NCBI GenBank assembly: GCA_963580285.1 | Contig: OY757025.1 | Span: 119,255,141 to 119,319,140 of the forward strand | Source: Lucinisca nassula | Taxonomy: Eukaryota > Mollusca > Bivalvia > Lucinida > Lucinidae | Direction of reading: 5' to 3' | Length of the DNA: 64,000 bases | Shown: positions 21,539 to 34,275 of the stretch, in pieces | Position numbering within the stretch: position 1 is the stretch's first letter | How the letters are laid out: the number at the start of each line of letters is the position of its first letter | Program-made: the position numbers and the translations under genes | Notes under the pieces: generated by a model | What the model was told of the DNA's origin: nothing | Databases searched by the model: none | Seen by the model: only the letters and a program-made list of their open reading frames with translations

Positions 21539-21640
21539 CGACAACCTATGTTTGCAGCATTAGAAAAATATCTGGGGTTTTCGTCAGAAAAATAGCCATT
21601 TTGGAGATATGAAAAATGTAGTTTGTCGCTCTTGGGCAAA
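21539..21640 (+). mobile_element. MITE-A 3' fragment
   Basis: ACAACCTATGTTTGCAGC..TCAGAAAAATAGCCATTTTG. Confidence 0.65.
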
Positions 21641-21667
21641 TACATTTGGCTTCATTGTGCTTCCGTG

Positions 21668-21945
21668 CAGATTTGATTGTTTGTTTGATTTGAGTTTTAA
21701 CGTCCCCGTCAATACTGTAAAGGTCATTTTGGAGACGTTGCTTCCAATTTTGTGGGACTTTTACCCGACATTGAAATGAAATGACATCTCAAGCCCTGTC
21801 GCCCAATGAAACCAATAGGTTTATCAGCATGGACGGTCCGCCTCGCACCGCGGTTCCTGGACAGGCTTAGATCCTCTAAGCGGTTTACCAGTACTAGTGT
21901 GCGGGCCGGATTCAGCTCTGCGTGGAAGCATCATGCAGCCCGTGC
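21668..21945 (-). repeat. SINE-A copy
   Basis: Antisense full copy, abutting an oppositely oriented copy at 21940. Confidence 0.8.
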
Positions 21946-22160
21946 AGAACTGAAACTGACCGACATTTTGAGTACTGGAAAATCACTTAGAAGATCTAAG
22001 CCTGCCCATGAAAAGTGGTGCAGGTTGGGCCATTCCATATAACCCTAGAATTTTCTTTGGGCGGTAGGACATATTATTTCATCTCACTGTCGGTTAAATA
22101 CCCCACAGAATCGGAAGTGTTGACGGTGACGTAAAACCTCAAAACCAACAAACAAATCCG
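21940..22160 (+). repeat. SINE-A copy, diverged
   Basis: GCAGAACTGAAACTGACCGA..GGTGACGTAAAACCTCAAAA. Confidence 0.65.
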
Positions 22161-22434
22161 GCCCATTTTCCAGTGCCTGATTCGGGTCTTTACTGTGTGT
22201 CAATTTCCCATTTCGGGACTCTAGGCAAACATGGCTTTATTACAACCCATTAAAAAAGTCTATTATTCTCTGTGAGTATTAAGAGTGTTTGCCAAGTTGT
22301 TCATTGCAAATACATGTTAACCCGGTGGGCACTGATATGTATCAGTTAGCCCCTCTATATATATTGCATTGCAACACATTGACCTGATAAAGATATGCTA
22401 TCTAAGGTCAAGTGAGCTTTATCACGTCAATGTG

Positions 22435-22700
22435 ACATTGCATAGTGCTTCCTCGCAGAGTGGAAACATCCTAACTTTGTGTACTGGTAAACCGCTTAGA
22501 AGGGTTAAGTCTGCCCAGGATAACCGGTGCGACTCGGACCATTCCTTAAATCCTGGCGGTTTCTTTGGGCTGCAGGGCTTCAGATATCATTTCGTCTCAA
22601 TGTGTAGCCAAAGTCCCACAAAATCGGACCCAATGTCTCCAAAATGACCCAAATAGTGTTGACGGGGACGTAAAACCGACACTCAAACTCTGTACTCATA
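22435..22700 (+). repeat. SINE-A copy, diverged
   Basis: GTGCTTCCTCGCAGAGTGGA..CCCAAATAGTGTTGACGGGG..AAAACCGACACTC. Confidence 0.6.
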
Positions 22701-22844
22701 AATTTTAAAATGCCAACATTTTAATATTTATCAGTATGACAAACTACTATCTCCGCTGATCTGAGAAGAATGTAGCCTAAACTATCTGTACTCGTATTTG
22801 ATGAGTATCACATTTCATATTGAATAGGTCTGACATGTGTGAGA

Positions 22845-22965
22845 CGACAAGTTCTGCAACGGAAGGTCAGATGGTTTTTCTCTCGGTACTCCGGTTTTCG
22901 CCCATCTCTGATTAACGATCGGCTCGCAAAAAGTGAAATAATCTTGAAAGGGCCGTACCCCTCCC
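22845..22965 (+). repeat. SINE-D, 5'-truncated
   Basis: GACAAGTTCTGCAACGGAAG..TAATCTTGAAAGGGCCGTA. Confidence 0.75.
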
Positions 22966-23059
22966 TACCCCCACCCCCGAACTATAAAGCCGGAAGTACA
23001 TGTAAATGAAACTGGGTATGTTCTGTTGCGGGCTTCCCCAGGCTTTCCCCCAGAAAACA

Positions 23060-23480
23060 TATACACTCCATATTTTTCAGTTCTGTGGTATATTAATTGC
23101 TTCCAAAGGATAACCCTTTTATAGAACACTCGTATTTAACTTCACTACAGCTGGTGTGTGGGAATGTGTGGCGGCCGTAAAACGTCTCCCTGCCCTACAT
23201 CATAGAGTAAATTATATTTTCTTGCCCTTTGGGATCATTGATTCCATTGTAGAATTTTGAAAATATCTGAGGGTCACTGATGAGGCCTAATTGGCCAAAA
23301 CTAGCTAGTGTGGCCCAGAAAACATATATACTCCATATTTTTCAGTTCTGTGGTGCATTCATTGCTTCCAAAGGATAACCCTTTTACAAAACATATTTCG
23401 TATGAATCTTTGAACCAATGTACCGTCTCCGTATGACCTTAGCTGTTTGATGGACGTAAAACTCAAACACACACACATGA
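23060..23480 (+). repeat. Cluster of dispersed repeats T, S and SINE-C tail
   Basis: T fragments at 23060-23130 and 23268-23400, S (CTACAGCTGGTGTGTGGGAA..GGCGGCCGTAAAACGTCTCC) at 23150-23260, and a SINE-C 3' end (CGTCTCCGTATGACCTTAGC..GGACGTAAAACTCAAACAC) at 23425-23478. Confidence 0.55.
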
Positions 23481-23661
23481 AACTGGGTAAGTTATATGTC
23501 CTTTTTCAATGAAAACAATAAAACCAGTAATGCTTCCATTTATTTTATTTGTTTATTTATTTCATTTTTTTATTTTATTTTATTTTTTTTTTCATATTTG
23601 ATTTAAAAGATCAAGTGTCAGCTCATGGAAAAAGTGATTATCGCATAAACGGTCAGCAAAT

Positions 23662-23702
23662 GCTCAGATGAGACTGCGCATGCGCGCAGTCTCGTCTGAG
23701 CT
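23662..23702. repeat. Perfect hairpin
   Basis: CTCAGATGAGACTGCGC and GCGCAGTCTCGTCTGAG around a CATGC centre. Confidence 0.7.
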
Positions 23703-23844
23703 TGTGCTGCCAGCAGGCATGTGGAAACGACCTTGGTGTAGCTGCATGCAAGATGTCATGCGTCTAGCTCGATTAGTTGGCTACGCATGCGTATTTGAAG
23801 ATTGCAACACAAATTAGGTCATCTTAGAGACCCTTCTTTTAAAT

Positions 23845-24072
23845 TTTGTGGGACTTTTACCCGATATTGAGATGAAATGACATCTCAAGCCCTGCCGCCC
23901 AATGAAACCAAAATGTTTAACTGCATGCCCCACCGACTCGCACCACTTTGTCTGGGCAGGCTTAGACTTTTTGGGCGGTAAACCAGTACTCATGTGAAGT
24001 CGGTTTCAACTCTGCGTGGAAGCACCATATACAACCCAAAATATTTCTCCAAGCCCCGATGGGCGGGGCCTT
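23845..24072 (-). repeat. SINE-A copy
   Basis: TTGTGGGACTTTTACCCGAT..AAGCCCCGATGGGCGGG. Confidence 0.75.
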
Positions 24073-24136
24073 TTCCAAATTTAGGGATGTACGGCTGCCA
24101 ATGAATTATTATAGGAATTTATTTATCAAAGGCTGT

Positions 24137-24425
24137 ACCGCCCCGCCTATGGGGGCTTTGAAAAATAGATTGGGCTGCATGGCGCTACCGCACAGAGTTG
24201 ATACTGTTACTGGTTAATCGCTTAGAAGGTCGAAACCTGCCCAGGCAATATGGTGCGTGTCGGTCCGGCCCTGCACATAAACCCTATGGTTTGTCTGGGC
24301 GGTAGGGCTTAGAAATACATTTCATTTCAATATCGGGTAAATGCCCCACAAAACTGGAAGCAGCGTCTCCAATATGACCTAATGCATGTGATGTTGACGG
24401 GGACGTAAAACCACAACACAAACAA
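24137..24425 (+). repeat. SINE-A copy
   Basis: CGCCTATGGGGGCTTTGAAA..GACGGGGACGTAAAACC. Confidence 0.75.
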
Positions 24426-24435
24426 ATATCAAATG

Positions 24436-24699
24436 CGTTACGAAAACACGCCTATACAAATACATTGTAAATTTTACCACCGAAAAATGAAAATTGAAAT
24501 ATTTTTCTTATTTCTGCTTGAAATATGGATTGTGGGTACCCGTTAGAACCGCCTCGTCGAGGCGGTTCTAACGAGTACCCACAATCTATATTTTAGAGCA
24601 GAAATAAGAAAAATAAGGTATACCCCCGGAAACCCCAGTTTTACTGTATAAAAGTTGGGTTCAAGGGAGTCGAAATGATATAAGCGTGTTTTCGTGAAG
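24436..24699 (-). mobile_element. MITE-B
   Basis: CGTTACGAAAACACGCCTAT to GCGTGTTTTCGTGAAG. It lies about 200 bp downstream of the gene 1 stop codon. Confidence 0.85.
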
Positions 24700-24714
24700 C
24701 AAAAATCAAATGGC

Positions 24715-24800
24715 TGAACGTTTCGAAAACTTTGAAGGCCCTACTCAGACGCCGCGTTTTGCGGCGTCTGATCTGGGCCTGCACTATTTGAAAGGGTCCC
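24715..24800. repeat. Family F palindrome
   Basis: AGACGCCGCG..CGCGGCGTCT-type hairpin with GGCCC..GGGCC flanks, next to a T-tract. Confidence 0.7.
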
Positions 24801-24900
24801 GGTTCTTTTTTTTTTTTTTTTTTTGTTTTGTTTTATCGAATAAATGTGTTTACAGAAGAAAACAACACAAGTCACACATGTTCCCTTTTACCACAGTTCT

Positions 24901-25111
24901 CTACTTAGCCGGAGACACAGCAACTGGACAGACGTAGCGACGACAGCTGCAGCCCCCGGGCACGTATCTGTGGGTGTAGATGAAAACCTCCCCACTCGGA
25001 GACTCGGGGCAGTAGGCCCAAAAGTACACTCGACGGTAGTAGGGGTAGCAGCGATAATATTTCTGGTATTGCTGGAAGGGGTCGCTGATCACGATGTATC
25101 GACAGTAATAT
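24901..25111 (-). CDS. Gene 1 exon 5: C-terminal Cys-rich exon with stop
   Basis: 211 bp, from acceptor CATTTCAG (25119-25112) to TAG (24903-24901). It encodes YYCRY, YYRCYPYY, VYFWAYCP, GEVFIYTHRYVPGG and CSCRRYVC before ending VSPAK. Its length and phase are identical to the last exon of gene 2. The GC content of the exon (around 55-60% by eye) stands out from the AT-rich flanks. About 80 nt downstream a GATAAA and a long A-tract (T-run 24807-24825 on the plus strand) may mark the 3' end. Confidence 0.8.
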
Positions 25112-28100
25112 CTGAAATGAAATATAGAAGTGAAGGCAATGATCAGGAATCGATACAATTAACCCACAGCTCCCATCAGAGACACCAAAGGGAAAGAAAC
25201 ACAAACATGAAACAACAGACCCTAATGGAAACATCAATAGCGGAAAGCCAAAAGGACAGACGTAATTTGGGATTGATTGTTTGTTAATCGACCCAGAGTC
25301 GATTGTTTGTCAACCGATCCAAAGTTGCTAAGCGCAGTGACTTAACGTTGCCGATATCCACGTGACTCTCACTAATTCTTACTAAATCCTAGTAACGTTT
25401 ATTTACAGCTGCGCTATTTTTATCATTGTCAGATTGTTGTGTCAAGAGGGTTACTTGTAGAATCGGTCTGGACTGGAGTCATGTGTTGGGATTTACAAAC
25501 AGTGTAGATGCAGAGCAGACGCTGCAGTAAGCGGCGTATGATCAGGGTTTATTAGCCGAAACTACGTAGTATGACCCATCTTCTTTCTTATGAATGTTTT
25601 CATTGCTCTTAAAGGAACTCATTTTTGATTTTTATTTGCCTTCACTGCAGCTGGTGTTGTGCCGTGTGGCGGCCGTAAAACGTCTCCCTGTACATCAACC
25701 ATAGTGCAGTTTATATTTTACTTTTGGTCCTTTGAGATCAGCGAAATATTCTGAGAGATCGGAAATAAATTATTGGTTTAGACTCATATTCTAGACAGGT
25801 TTTTTATTATTTGGACCCCATTTTGATTTAAAGCAGTCTTTGAATCGAATGCCTATTCGAAATACGCAAAATTGCAGTATGTTTCCTCTGGCTTTCGTTG
25901 CCGGATCATTACAGGGTCACTGCTGATGCTTTATTAGCCGAAAGTACGTAGTATGACCCAACTTCTTTCTTATGAATGTTTTCATTGCTCTTAAAGGAAC
26001 TCATTTTTTATTTTTATTTACACTTTTACGTAAAATACTCGAATTTTAAGGTTAAACGAAAATTAAATGAGCCGGGGCACATAATTTTCTACAATTTACA
26101 TGTGCGCCCAGCGAAGACGCCGATCAGCCTGTGCTTCTGCGCAGTCTGATCAGAGGCTTCGTTGTGCGCTCTGAGGATAGCTAAGGGCCCAATGCTGATT
26201 CATGCAGGAAGAGAAATCTCTAGTCAAACTATATGGATGCACAGGCTGATCTGATTCTTCGCTGGGCGCACATGTAAATTATATCAAATGCGGTGGCCCG
26301 GCTCAAAATATCTGCTGAGGACTTATTTTCGAGCTCAGAGACAATCTACCCACTTGTGCTGTCAGTACTTTGTTTCTGTCTTAAAACAGTCTGAAGAATT
26401 TATGGCTGATTTAGTCTCAGACGTAACTTCGGTAAATCCAAATGGCTTAACCCGTACATTTTGTTCACAACAACGCCAATCTTTGCAAAAAGTATAGATC
26501 CAGATCAGATGGCTTCTGCGGAAGCCATCTGATCTGGATCTACACCGTTTGTCAATCAGTTTGTGCATTCTATCAAGTAAATTTATTGGTTGATAATCGG
26601 CAATGGGAATGGCTTGATTACTTTATACATTATTATTTATTTATTATTATATATTATTATTATTATTTTTATCATATATTATTTATTTTAAATATTTAAA
26701 ATACTGAGGTCTAGACACGGAGAAAATTTGTGCTAATTGCATAACGTGTAATTATTGCCTACTCAGAATATAGCTTTTTTTCAGAAACAATATGTTTTTT
26801 TTTAGGAAGAGTCTATTTGCAGTCAACTGCAAATAGCCAAAAAACGTTAAAATGGCTATTTGCAGTCAACTGCAAATAGCCAAAAATCGTTAAAATGGCT
26901 ATTTGCAGTCAACTGCAAATAGTCAGAAAACGTTAAAATGGCTATTTGCAGTCAACTGCAGATAGCCAAAAAACGTTAAAATGGCTATTTGCAGTCAACT
27001 GCAAATAGCCGAAAAACGTTAAAATGGCTATTTGCAGTCATTTTATATTCCTGCCATTTACACGTGCGCCCATCGAAATTCAGATCAGTCTGCGTATCCG
27101 CGCTGTCTATTCATAGTCTTCGTTGTGTGCTCTTCGCATCAGGTTAAAAAGGCTATGAAATTATGGCTCCTCTAAACCCCACTTTATATAGAGAAAAGCG
27201 GGGTTTAAGGGGTAATTATTACCATTCCTTATTTTGGTGCAAACATAGATTGTGGGTACACGTTAGAACCGCCTCATTGAGTCTGTTCTAACGAGCACAT
27301 TCAATCTATGTTTAGACTAGAAATAAGGAAAATATACATCATCTTCATTCAAATAAGAGGACCATGATGGCCCTGGATCGCTCAGCTGATCCTTATGGCA
27401 GGTAATATAAGGTGAATTGGACGGTTTGAACAATGTTTGGCTGACAGTGGCCCAAGGAACATTTCTGTGAAATTATTTCAAAATCAATCTAGCTTTTTAG
27501 GAACGTAAGTCATTTTAAGGGTTATTTTTTGGAAAATTGTCAGAGTGGCACTCATGGAACATTCCTTCAAAAGTGTTTTCTTTTTTTGGGAAGAAGTCAG
27601 CGCTGACTTGTATGCCACTGTCTGAGCACCTGGCAGGACCTAGTGCACCAGACGGAAATGAACGGGTTCATTCTAACTAACTAACAATAATTCATGGTGA
27701 CAAGGGGGGGGGGGGGGGGTGGGGGTGGTATCCATCCATTTGACAAGACAGAGCTGACTTGTATATCACTATCTGGGCACCTTGTGGACATTGAGGGTCA
27801 GGTCCTAGTGCACCAGACGGAGATGAACAGACTCAGTCTAACTCACAATGTTGACAAGGGGTGGCCCTTTGTAAAAGGTACCACTCTATTCATAAAATAC
27901 CCCTCCTAACCAAGGTATTACAATTCTGAGCAAGTTTGATGATGATTGGACCAAAAACTGTGGCCTCTATTATTTGACGTTTTGACCTACTTTTTGACCC
28001 GACATGACCCATATTCAAACCCTACCGAGATATTGTCATGATAATCATTCTGATCATGATTGGACTAAACCTGTGGCATCTATAGTGTTAACAAGAAAAG

Positions 28101-31100
28101 TTTACGGACGACGGACGACGCACGACGACGCCGGACATCTCACAGTCACAAAAGCTCACCATGACCTTCCGTCAGGTGAGCTAAAATTCTAAGCTCTCGG
28201 CCTTATGGTTTCGGAGAAGAAGATGTTTGAACTTTTTCCAGTATAAGTGTATAGGAGCTAATGAGCCCTGGGGCGTGCCCAATTTTGTCCCAAAGGGCAT
28301 GTTTGGCAGGATTTATGTAGGCGACCATTTTATGTTGCTATATACTAAATATCTAAGGTCTGTGCTTCATGATTTCAGAGAAGAAGATTTTGAAGCTTTT
28401 TTTCCATTATAAGTTTATTGGAGTTAAGGGGCCACAGGATTTGGCCAATTTGGATCCCAGGGGCATGATTGGCAGGATTCATGTAGGCGACTACTCGACG
28501 TTGCTACATGCTAAATACCTAACCTGGGCCTTATGGTTTCAGGGAAGAAGAGTTTTGATTTTTTTTTCAATTTTAAGTTTTTTTATTTTCCATTTTAAGT
28601 CTATGGTAGCTACTAGGCCCATGGGCGTAGCCAATTTTGACCCAAAGGGCACTGGCAACACTATCATTTCGCTATCGTACAAGCCCCTACAGTAGCAGAA
28701 TATATTTTCTTTCATTGTAATTTGTTTCTTTTTCTTCCAGTTTGTATTGATACATTATTTTTCTTACTTCTAGTCAAAACATATATTGTGGGTCCTTATT
28801 AGAGCCGCCTCGCCGAGGCGGTTCTAACGAGTTCCTTCAATCTTATGTTTGAAAGATATCAAAATTAAGTATCTGAAAACTTCCACTTTTTGGTGGTAAA
28901 AGTTTCACTATATATGTGTGGTATAAACGTGCATGTCAAAATTCAAATTCTGTAAATATGAGCCAGTCCATGTTGTAATGATAAATCTTTTCTTTCGGTG
29001 GTTTCTTTAATATGGGTCACATAGGAAAATCTTTATGCATAATCAGTGCATGGTATTTGAGCAGATTTTCACAAAGACAGTTTTTCTCATGGTATGGTTC
29101 ATTATACAATTGTGTTTGTATAAAGGCGTGTTTAGACCCCCGGGGGCTGTAAATGTTGACCGCATATCTATTATAATCCTATTGAAAGATATTATAATCC
29201 TATTGATTCAACCCTTGAGGTGCTAAGCAAAAAATGCATCTGAAAATGTCGTCTGCGTATCTCATCTATTTCACATTTTTGTAGTCTAAAAGAATATTTA
29301 GGCATACAAGCAAACAGTGTGGATCCCGATCAGATTGTTCCCAGCAGTTTGATCTGGATCCACACTGTTTACAACAATGACTTTTTAATGTAGTCAGCAC
29401 ACAGCAACTCAGGTGACAATTGTTGTGATTGGCATATTAAGGGGTTAAAACAGTCGAGAAAAATATAATGACACAACGAGTGAATATTGCCCCTACAAAT
29501 TAAAACAAAGTTTTTCTAAAAATTTTCAGTGAAAATTGATATCACTCAGTATATGCAGCCCTTACATTATTTTTTAAAAAATGGTTTTCTGCAGTCTATT
29601 CACAAATTCATAACAAACACTGCAGATCCTGATCAGATGACTTCCTGATCTGAATCGACATTGTTTGCAAAGGAAGCGTTTGTCTTAAAAAGCATTACAA
29701 GTGTTAAATACCACAACAATTACAATTATTTTAGCTACACCCATTGCAGAATATCAAAGAATGACATTACTCCATTCACGGTATTTATTCAGTTCACTTC
29801 TTCATGACAAACACTGTAGATTCTGATCAGATGGCTTCCTAATCTGAATATATATTGATTGCAAAGGTAGGGTTTACTTGTCCAGCATGATAATGGTTAA
29901 ATACCACACCACGCCCGTTCATTTTATAGTGAGTGTTTGCCACTACGTTGCATCGACGTTACTTAGACGTTACCGGCACATTGAGTGCCTGGTGTACACC
30001 ATGCAGCCCATTCTAGTTCTCCAAGCCCGAAGGGCGGGGGCGGATCATTTGTTTGTTTGAATTGAGGTTTAACGTCCCCGTCAACACCATTTAGGTCATT
30101 TTGAAGGCGTTGCTTCCAATTTTGTGGGACTTTTACCCGGCGACATTGAGATGAAATGACAACTCAAGCCCTGCCGACCAATGAAACCAAAAGGCTTATA
30201 TGCATTGGACGGTCTCATTCAGTGAGTAATTTTGTGTCCTGTTCCTAAGAAACGGGGGAAAGAGATAGCAGAGATGAAAATGAATGGAAGTGTAGAAACA
30301 AAAGATATAACATCATCAGAAGAAATAACATCATCCCCTCTCTACCATTATCTTAGCCAACTGTAAGCCAATATCAGATGGACGCCCAGGTGACGCAAGA
30401 CACACGTCACCTTTGCCTCAACCCCCCCCCAGCCCCCACTCCCCACCAACCTCTCATGGGCTTTACAAATTAGATAAGCAGAGAACATTGCTAAACAGTG
30501 AAACAAAAAATGTGATTTAAAACTATAGGTGTCATATGTTCACACAAAATATAAACTCTATATAGCCATTTTTTAGTCCCCGGCCATCGAAGCTTGGAGA
30601 CATAGATTGGCTGCATGATGCTTCCATCCAGAGCAGAAACTGCCTGCACATGATTACTGGTGAACCGTTTAGAAGAACTAGGCTGCTAAACCAAGTCGGT
30701 GCGTCCTAGGCCCTACAGATGTCATAGGCTTGAGATGTCTTTACGTCTCAATCTGTGGAAAAAGTCGCACAAAAATGGAAGTAACGTCTCTAAAATGTCC
30801 TAAATAGTGTTGCAGAGCACGCAAAACATCAAATAAAACAAACATAGCCATAACGGTGAGAGTCTTAATGATTAAGAGTCAGAGCTCAAATTAACTACTA
30901 GGCCGCAGAGGCCCGTTCCATTTTAAAATATTTTGAACATCTCCAGGTGGCTTTTCTAACGCTAATAGAATGACTGCAAATAGCCATTTTAACGTTTTTT
31001 GGCTATCTGCAGTTGACTGCAAATAGCCAATTTAACGTTTTCTGGCTATTTGCAGTTGACTGCAAATAGCCATTTTAACGTTTTTTGGCTATTTGCAGTT

Positions 31101-34100
31101 GACTGCAAATAGCCATTTCAACGTTTTTTGGCTATTTGCAGTTGACTGCAAATAGCCACTCCGTTTTTTTTATTTGTGATCTATCTATTTTGTCAGCAAC
31201 CCACAGTCTATTTTAAAGTGGGGTTTAAAGGGGATCAAAACTATATAGACGTGTTTTTGTGATGAAAATTATTTCTAGCAGTTTCTTTGATAATCGATTG
31301 CTGTTTAAACGATTCTCGATCGCTAGCATGAGCTGATGATCGATAGCAATTTTATAGCATAATCCAACTGTCCCCGTGCTTGTTTAACGCGTGCCTGCTG
31401 AACACGACAGCCCCTACCTTTTCAAACAGTGCAGATCCAGATCAGGTGCTTCTGTAGAAGCCATATGAGGAAACCATCTGACCAGGATCTACCCTGTTTG
31501 ACATTCAGCATTTTTAACTTGTACGAAAAAATTTCATCAAGTAATCTGACTGGCTGCAATACGAAAACACCCCTGTATAATTTTAACCCCCGTGAATCAC
31601 ACTGTTTATGTAGCAAAAATGGGGTTTTCAGGGATAAACCTTATTCTTATCCACCCCCCACGACAATCTCTGCGGGGGGGGGGGGGGAAGGGGGGCATAT
31701 AGTTTTTGCCCTGTCTGTCTGTTTGTTTGTTTGTCCGTCCGTCACAAAAACTTTACCGGCATAAAAATTGGCTCCCAAGGGGGGCATTGGTCGCTTACAG
31801 TGACAGCTCTGGTTCTTATTACTGCTTAAAAATATAGATTGTTTCTGTTTTGGTTTTACGGCCCTTTCAAGGTTATTTCACTCATATCGAGCCGATCGTT
31901 AATCCGAGGTGGGCGAAAACCGGAGTACTCGGAGAAAAAAACATCTGACCTTCCGTTGCAGAACTTGGCGTCTCACATGTGACCCGAGCGGGGCTCAAAC
32001 CGAAGCGGTGAGAGACCTAATGATCAAGAGTCTGCGCTCTTAACCACTAGGCCACGGAGGCCCGTTAAAATATAGATTGCGGGTACTCGTTAGAACCGCG
32101 TACCAACAATCTAGATTTTGAGCAGCAAATCAGAAAAAAAAATATTACAATTGTTTACTGTAAAATTGTCGGTTTTTTTCGGCGGTAAAGTTTACAATGC
32201 ATTTTCGTGATAGAAAGTCCGAAATGGTTGCGGCTACATTAGTTTATTCAGCAGGGCAAGCGTTACGTGATAAAAAAACTGTTAAAAGCAATACTTACGA
32301 AGCACATCTGGTTGCCTTTATGGGGGTAATAACAAAACATCTGCCGTGTTTAGAGTCGTAGAAACTCCATTGCTGGATAATGTAGTAGAAGGAAGGACAG
32401 ACGTTGAACCAATTGGCCTGAAGAACTGTGGCCCTAATAAAAAAAAAACATAACCACTCACATGTATATTCTTTGGGTCCACCATTATTCAAATATATTG
32501 TTAAAATTTTACCACCAAAATTAAATTTTCCAGGTAAAATTCCTAATATTATTCATGTTATTGCTCGAAACATAGATTGTTGGTACTCGTTAGAACCGCC
32601 TCGATGTGGCGGTTCAAACGAGTACAAACAATCTATGATTTTGAGCAGAAATAAGAAAAATAATATATACCCCCGTAAACCCTAGTTTAACTATGTAAAA
32701 GTGAGTTTTGAAGGGGTCAAAATTATAGAGGAGTGTTTTGATGATGACTGGTACCTTTGAAATGCTTGTTTGTGTGTTTATTTAACGGCCAAAAGTTTGG
32801 CCCCCGTCCATTGGGGTTTGAAGAAATAAATGGGCTGCATGATGCTTCCACGCAGAGCTGAAATCGACCTACACACAAGTACTGGTAAATCGCCTAGCGG
32901 ATCTCAGTCTGCCCAGGCAAAGCGGTGCGAGTCGGACCGTCCATGCTTATAAAACCTATTGGTTTCATTGGGCGGCAGGGCTTGAGATGTCATTTCATCT
33001 CAATGTCGGGTAAAAGCCCCACAAATTTGGAAGCACCGTCTCCAAAATGACCTTTACAGTGTTGACGGGGACGTTAAACCTCAAATCAAACCAAAACCAA
33101 ACGGCCCAGTCGTTGTTCTAACCAATTCAGGTCATACCGGCCCGTCAGTTTACTCGTACCACACTTTTCTATGGCAGGCTTACAAACAAGCGGCTAATCT
33201 GGACAGTGCCCTCTTTCGCCAGAAACGGACAACTGCCCTTCTTGAAGGAAGATAATGACCATAGAATAGGTTTTATAATCAATCTTCACGAATGAATGTT
33301 GCCGACCCGACACGTATCGAACTCTCCACCTCCGTATCACCATGATTGTATCCGCTATCAATAAAATGCATGTACCGGATTTCTTCCATTTTGCGAATAA
33401 ATTGATTTATTTTTATTTTTTCTCTTATTTCAATTATATCAATTATCCACTATCTTTTGTGTGTGTGTGGGGGGGGATGTTTACGACCCTTTCAAGATTA
33501 TTTATCTCATATCGAGCCGATCGTTAATCGGTGGGCAAAAACCGCCTTACTTTCCGTTGCAGAACTTGACGTCTCACATGTGACCCGAGCCAGGCTCGAA
33601 CCCACAGCGTTGGGAGACCTAATAATTAAGAGTCAGCGCTCTTATCCACCGGTAACAAGTCCGTGAAATGAGCACCCCTCCAAACGCCACTTTTTATCAA
33701 GAACACTCGCATTTACGGGGGTATACATTATGTTTCTTATCTCTGCTCAAAGACATAGGTTATGGGTACCGATGGAACCGCCTCAGAACGATAGAATGCT
33801 GTATGTCATACGGGTCGTAATGTGATCAGACAGTACGGATGCACAGACTGATAAGTGTCTACACTTAAAACACGTGTACCAGGCCTAGGGCCTAGGGCAT
33901 ATTTTCACATAAGGTAGCTCAATTTCAGTCGAACCTCAGCAACACACACCTTCCGGACCATAAAAATTGCCTCGACACAAGCCGGGTAGTTTGGGCAACT
34001 TTGGGGTAATCACAACCCATGGTAAATGGACAAAGTGTTGATAATTCAGAGACACTTTTTTTTTCAAACTTCTTGCTTATAGAAATCGCCCGCCCATTTG

Positions 34101-34234
34101 TGCTTGGAGAACTAGATTGGATCGCAAGAACTGAAACTGACCACACATGAGATCTGGTTAACCGCTTAGAAGCCCAGTTAAAGGGGTGCCAGTCGGTCCG
34201 TCCCTGCAATTAAGCCCTATTGTTTTGTTGTTTT

Positions 34235-34275
<41 letters not shown>

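Noticed and set aside
26812..27042. CRISPR array
   Set aside because: Direct repeats of 43 bp with no variable spacers; the whole unit repeats. The context is eukaryotic.
32299..32433. Kunitz-type inhibitor domain
   Set aside because: A W-x-F-Y-D-S-x-x-G-x-C segment looks Kunitz-like, but the paralogous exon in gene 2 lacks it and the Cys pattern of the whole protein does not fit.
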